Positions 63,506 through 64,000 of a DNA stretch of 64,000 bases are shown here, one piece after another. The DNA comes from a virus: positions 1-64,000 of the IMG/VR virus record IMGVR_UViG_3300035670_000049; one strand, given 5' to 3'. Under the pieces are notes generated by a model. That model was not told where the DNA came from and made no database searches. It saw nothing but the letters and a program-made list of their open reading frames with translations. Every line of letters starts with the position of its first letter. Within the stretch, counting starts at the first letter, position 1. Made by a program: the position numbers and the translations under genes.

Positions 63506-63781
63506 ATGGCTGCACAGAGAATTCGTCATGCAAAATCTGTTCGTGAGGCAGAACAGATGCGTGACGAATTTATTACGCTTGGATACAAGGTAGAATCCTC
63601 TGGAGAGAATACTACCATCGTAAAGAAAACTTCTTGGGGCTCTGTTTCAGGGCATTTGCTAGTAGCCCTTTTTACCGTTTGGTGGACACTAGGGCTTGGA
63701 AATCTTGCTTATGCGCTAATTGCGCATAAGTCAGACGAGGTTCTAATCAAAACTGATGAGGAAGCGCTAACAACTTCTTAA
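63506..63781 (+). CDS. Membrane protein with one or two spans (91 aa)
   Basis: Basic N-terminal helix (AAQRIRHAKSVREAEQM), then LLVALFTVWWTLGLGNLAYALI near residues 50-70. GGGA site upstream; transcribed with the 200-residue gene before the terminator. Function unknown. Confidence 0.7.
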   Translation: MAAQRIRHAKSVREAEQMRDEFITLGYKVESSGENTTIVKKTSWGSVSGHLLVALFTVWWTLGLGNLAYALIAHKSDEVLIKTDEEALTTS

Positions 63782-63800
63782 GTGTTGCGCCTTTTATCCT

Positions 63801-63850
63801 AAAGGGGCTAGTTAATCCAAGGGCAAGGATTGGCTAGCCCTTTTTATTTC
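63801..63850 (+). terminator. Terminator of the rightward operon
   Basis: Stem AAAGGG-GCTAG with CTAGCC-CTTT (GGGGCTAG/CTAGCCC) followed by TTTTTATTTCTTTTT. Strong hairpin with a T-rich tail. Confidence 0.88.
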
Positions 63851-63868
63851 TTTTTAAGGACAATAATT

Positions 63869-64000
63869 GTGGAAGATGTAATAGAATTTACTATTCTTTC
63901 GAGAAAGGCACATAAAGCGAAGAAGGAACATATTTGTCACGCTTGTAAACAGCCTATTATGCCCGGAGAGAAGTACCTTAAAGAAGTAGCTATTATTGAT
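63869..64000 (+). CDS. Zinc-ribbon-like protein, cut by the window edge
   Basis: GTG start (EDVIEFTILSRKAHKAKK), then CHACKQPIMPGEKYL with a CxxC pair. 44 codons visible to the window end. Only a partial gene; no function assigned. Confidence 0.55.
   Translation, partial: MEDVIEFTILSRKAHKAKKEHICHACKQPIMPGEKYLKEVAIID

Noticed and set aside
1-64000. CRISPR arrays
   Set aside because: No short direct repeats with regular spacers were found; the only dense repeats are coding 42-base units in fibre genes and the intergenic AGCCAATGGA copies.

Overview
The window is a 64 kb piece of a large tailed-phage genome of low to moderate GC content. No feature looks like a bacterial chromosome. Evidence for a phage is the replication and nucleotide block (family A DNA polymerase, primase, class II ribonucleotide reductase, ThyX, dCMP deaminase, IMP dehydrogenase), the virion-type proteins, free-standing HNH nucleases, long runs of tiny overlapping genes, and 26 tRNA genes that together cover all 20 amino acids. 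The host is probably an actinobacterium. The secreted transglycosylase-type lysin at 37478-37981 has an actinobacterial-looking C-terminal domain, and ThyX plus a B12-dependent NrdJ fit that. This is inference, not proof.

Layout. 1-4.9 kb: tRNA-dense minus-strand region with small genes, an HNH nuclease and a methyltransferase. 4.95-22.05 kb: virion region with three giant proteins built from about 14-residue Ala/Gln repeats plus ConA-like beta domains, a glycosyltransferase-methyltransferase fusion and other structural genes. 22.1-27.1 kb: tRNAs, thyX and a sugar/methyl modification cluster of three glycosyltransferases and two methyltransferases, possibly for decorating the virion. 27.6-30.5 kb: a Ro60 (TROVE-VWA) gene followed by an array of six Y-RNA-like elements, several containing tRNA-like modules. 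30.5-37.0 kb: tRNAs, a SLOG protein, polA, primase, nrdJ and HNH. 37.2-40.1 kb: the only long plus-strand operon (lysin, membrane protein, guaB-like). 40.1-42.0 kb: minus-strand regulators with a LuxR-type HTH. 42.1-46.5 kb: gene-poor, with an autonomous structured RNA of about 390 nt, palindromic operator-like sites beside promoters, and an eight-copy intergenic motif. 46.5-62.1 kb: dense minus-strand cassette of small mostly unknown genes, interrupted at 50.25-51.6 kb by a methylase + endonuclease cassette. 62.1-64 kb: divergent promoters and a plus-strand operon.

Two systems stand out. First, the Ro60/Y-RNA locus: six RNAs share a conserved 5' arm and 3' arm whose paired stems covary between copies, and one has the arm order of a circularly permuted tRNA with the Ro-binding stem in place of the anticodon arm. 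Second, the 50.25-51.6 kb cassette: it supplies a synonymously recoded 3' end to the gene it interrupted, while the native 3' end is left behind on the other side as the ribosome-binding region of the next gene. Sixteen sense codons match at protein level, 14 of them with different codons. Other notable items are three leucine-anticodon tRNAs with short variable loops, a rod-like RNA starting at a promoter, and a structured attenuator-like leader at 58.55-58.81 kb. All coordinates and motifs were read by eye; family names rest on motif recognition without any database search.
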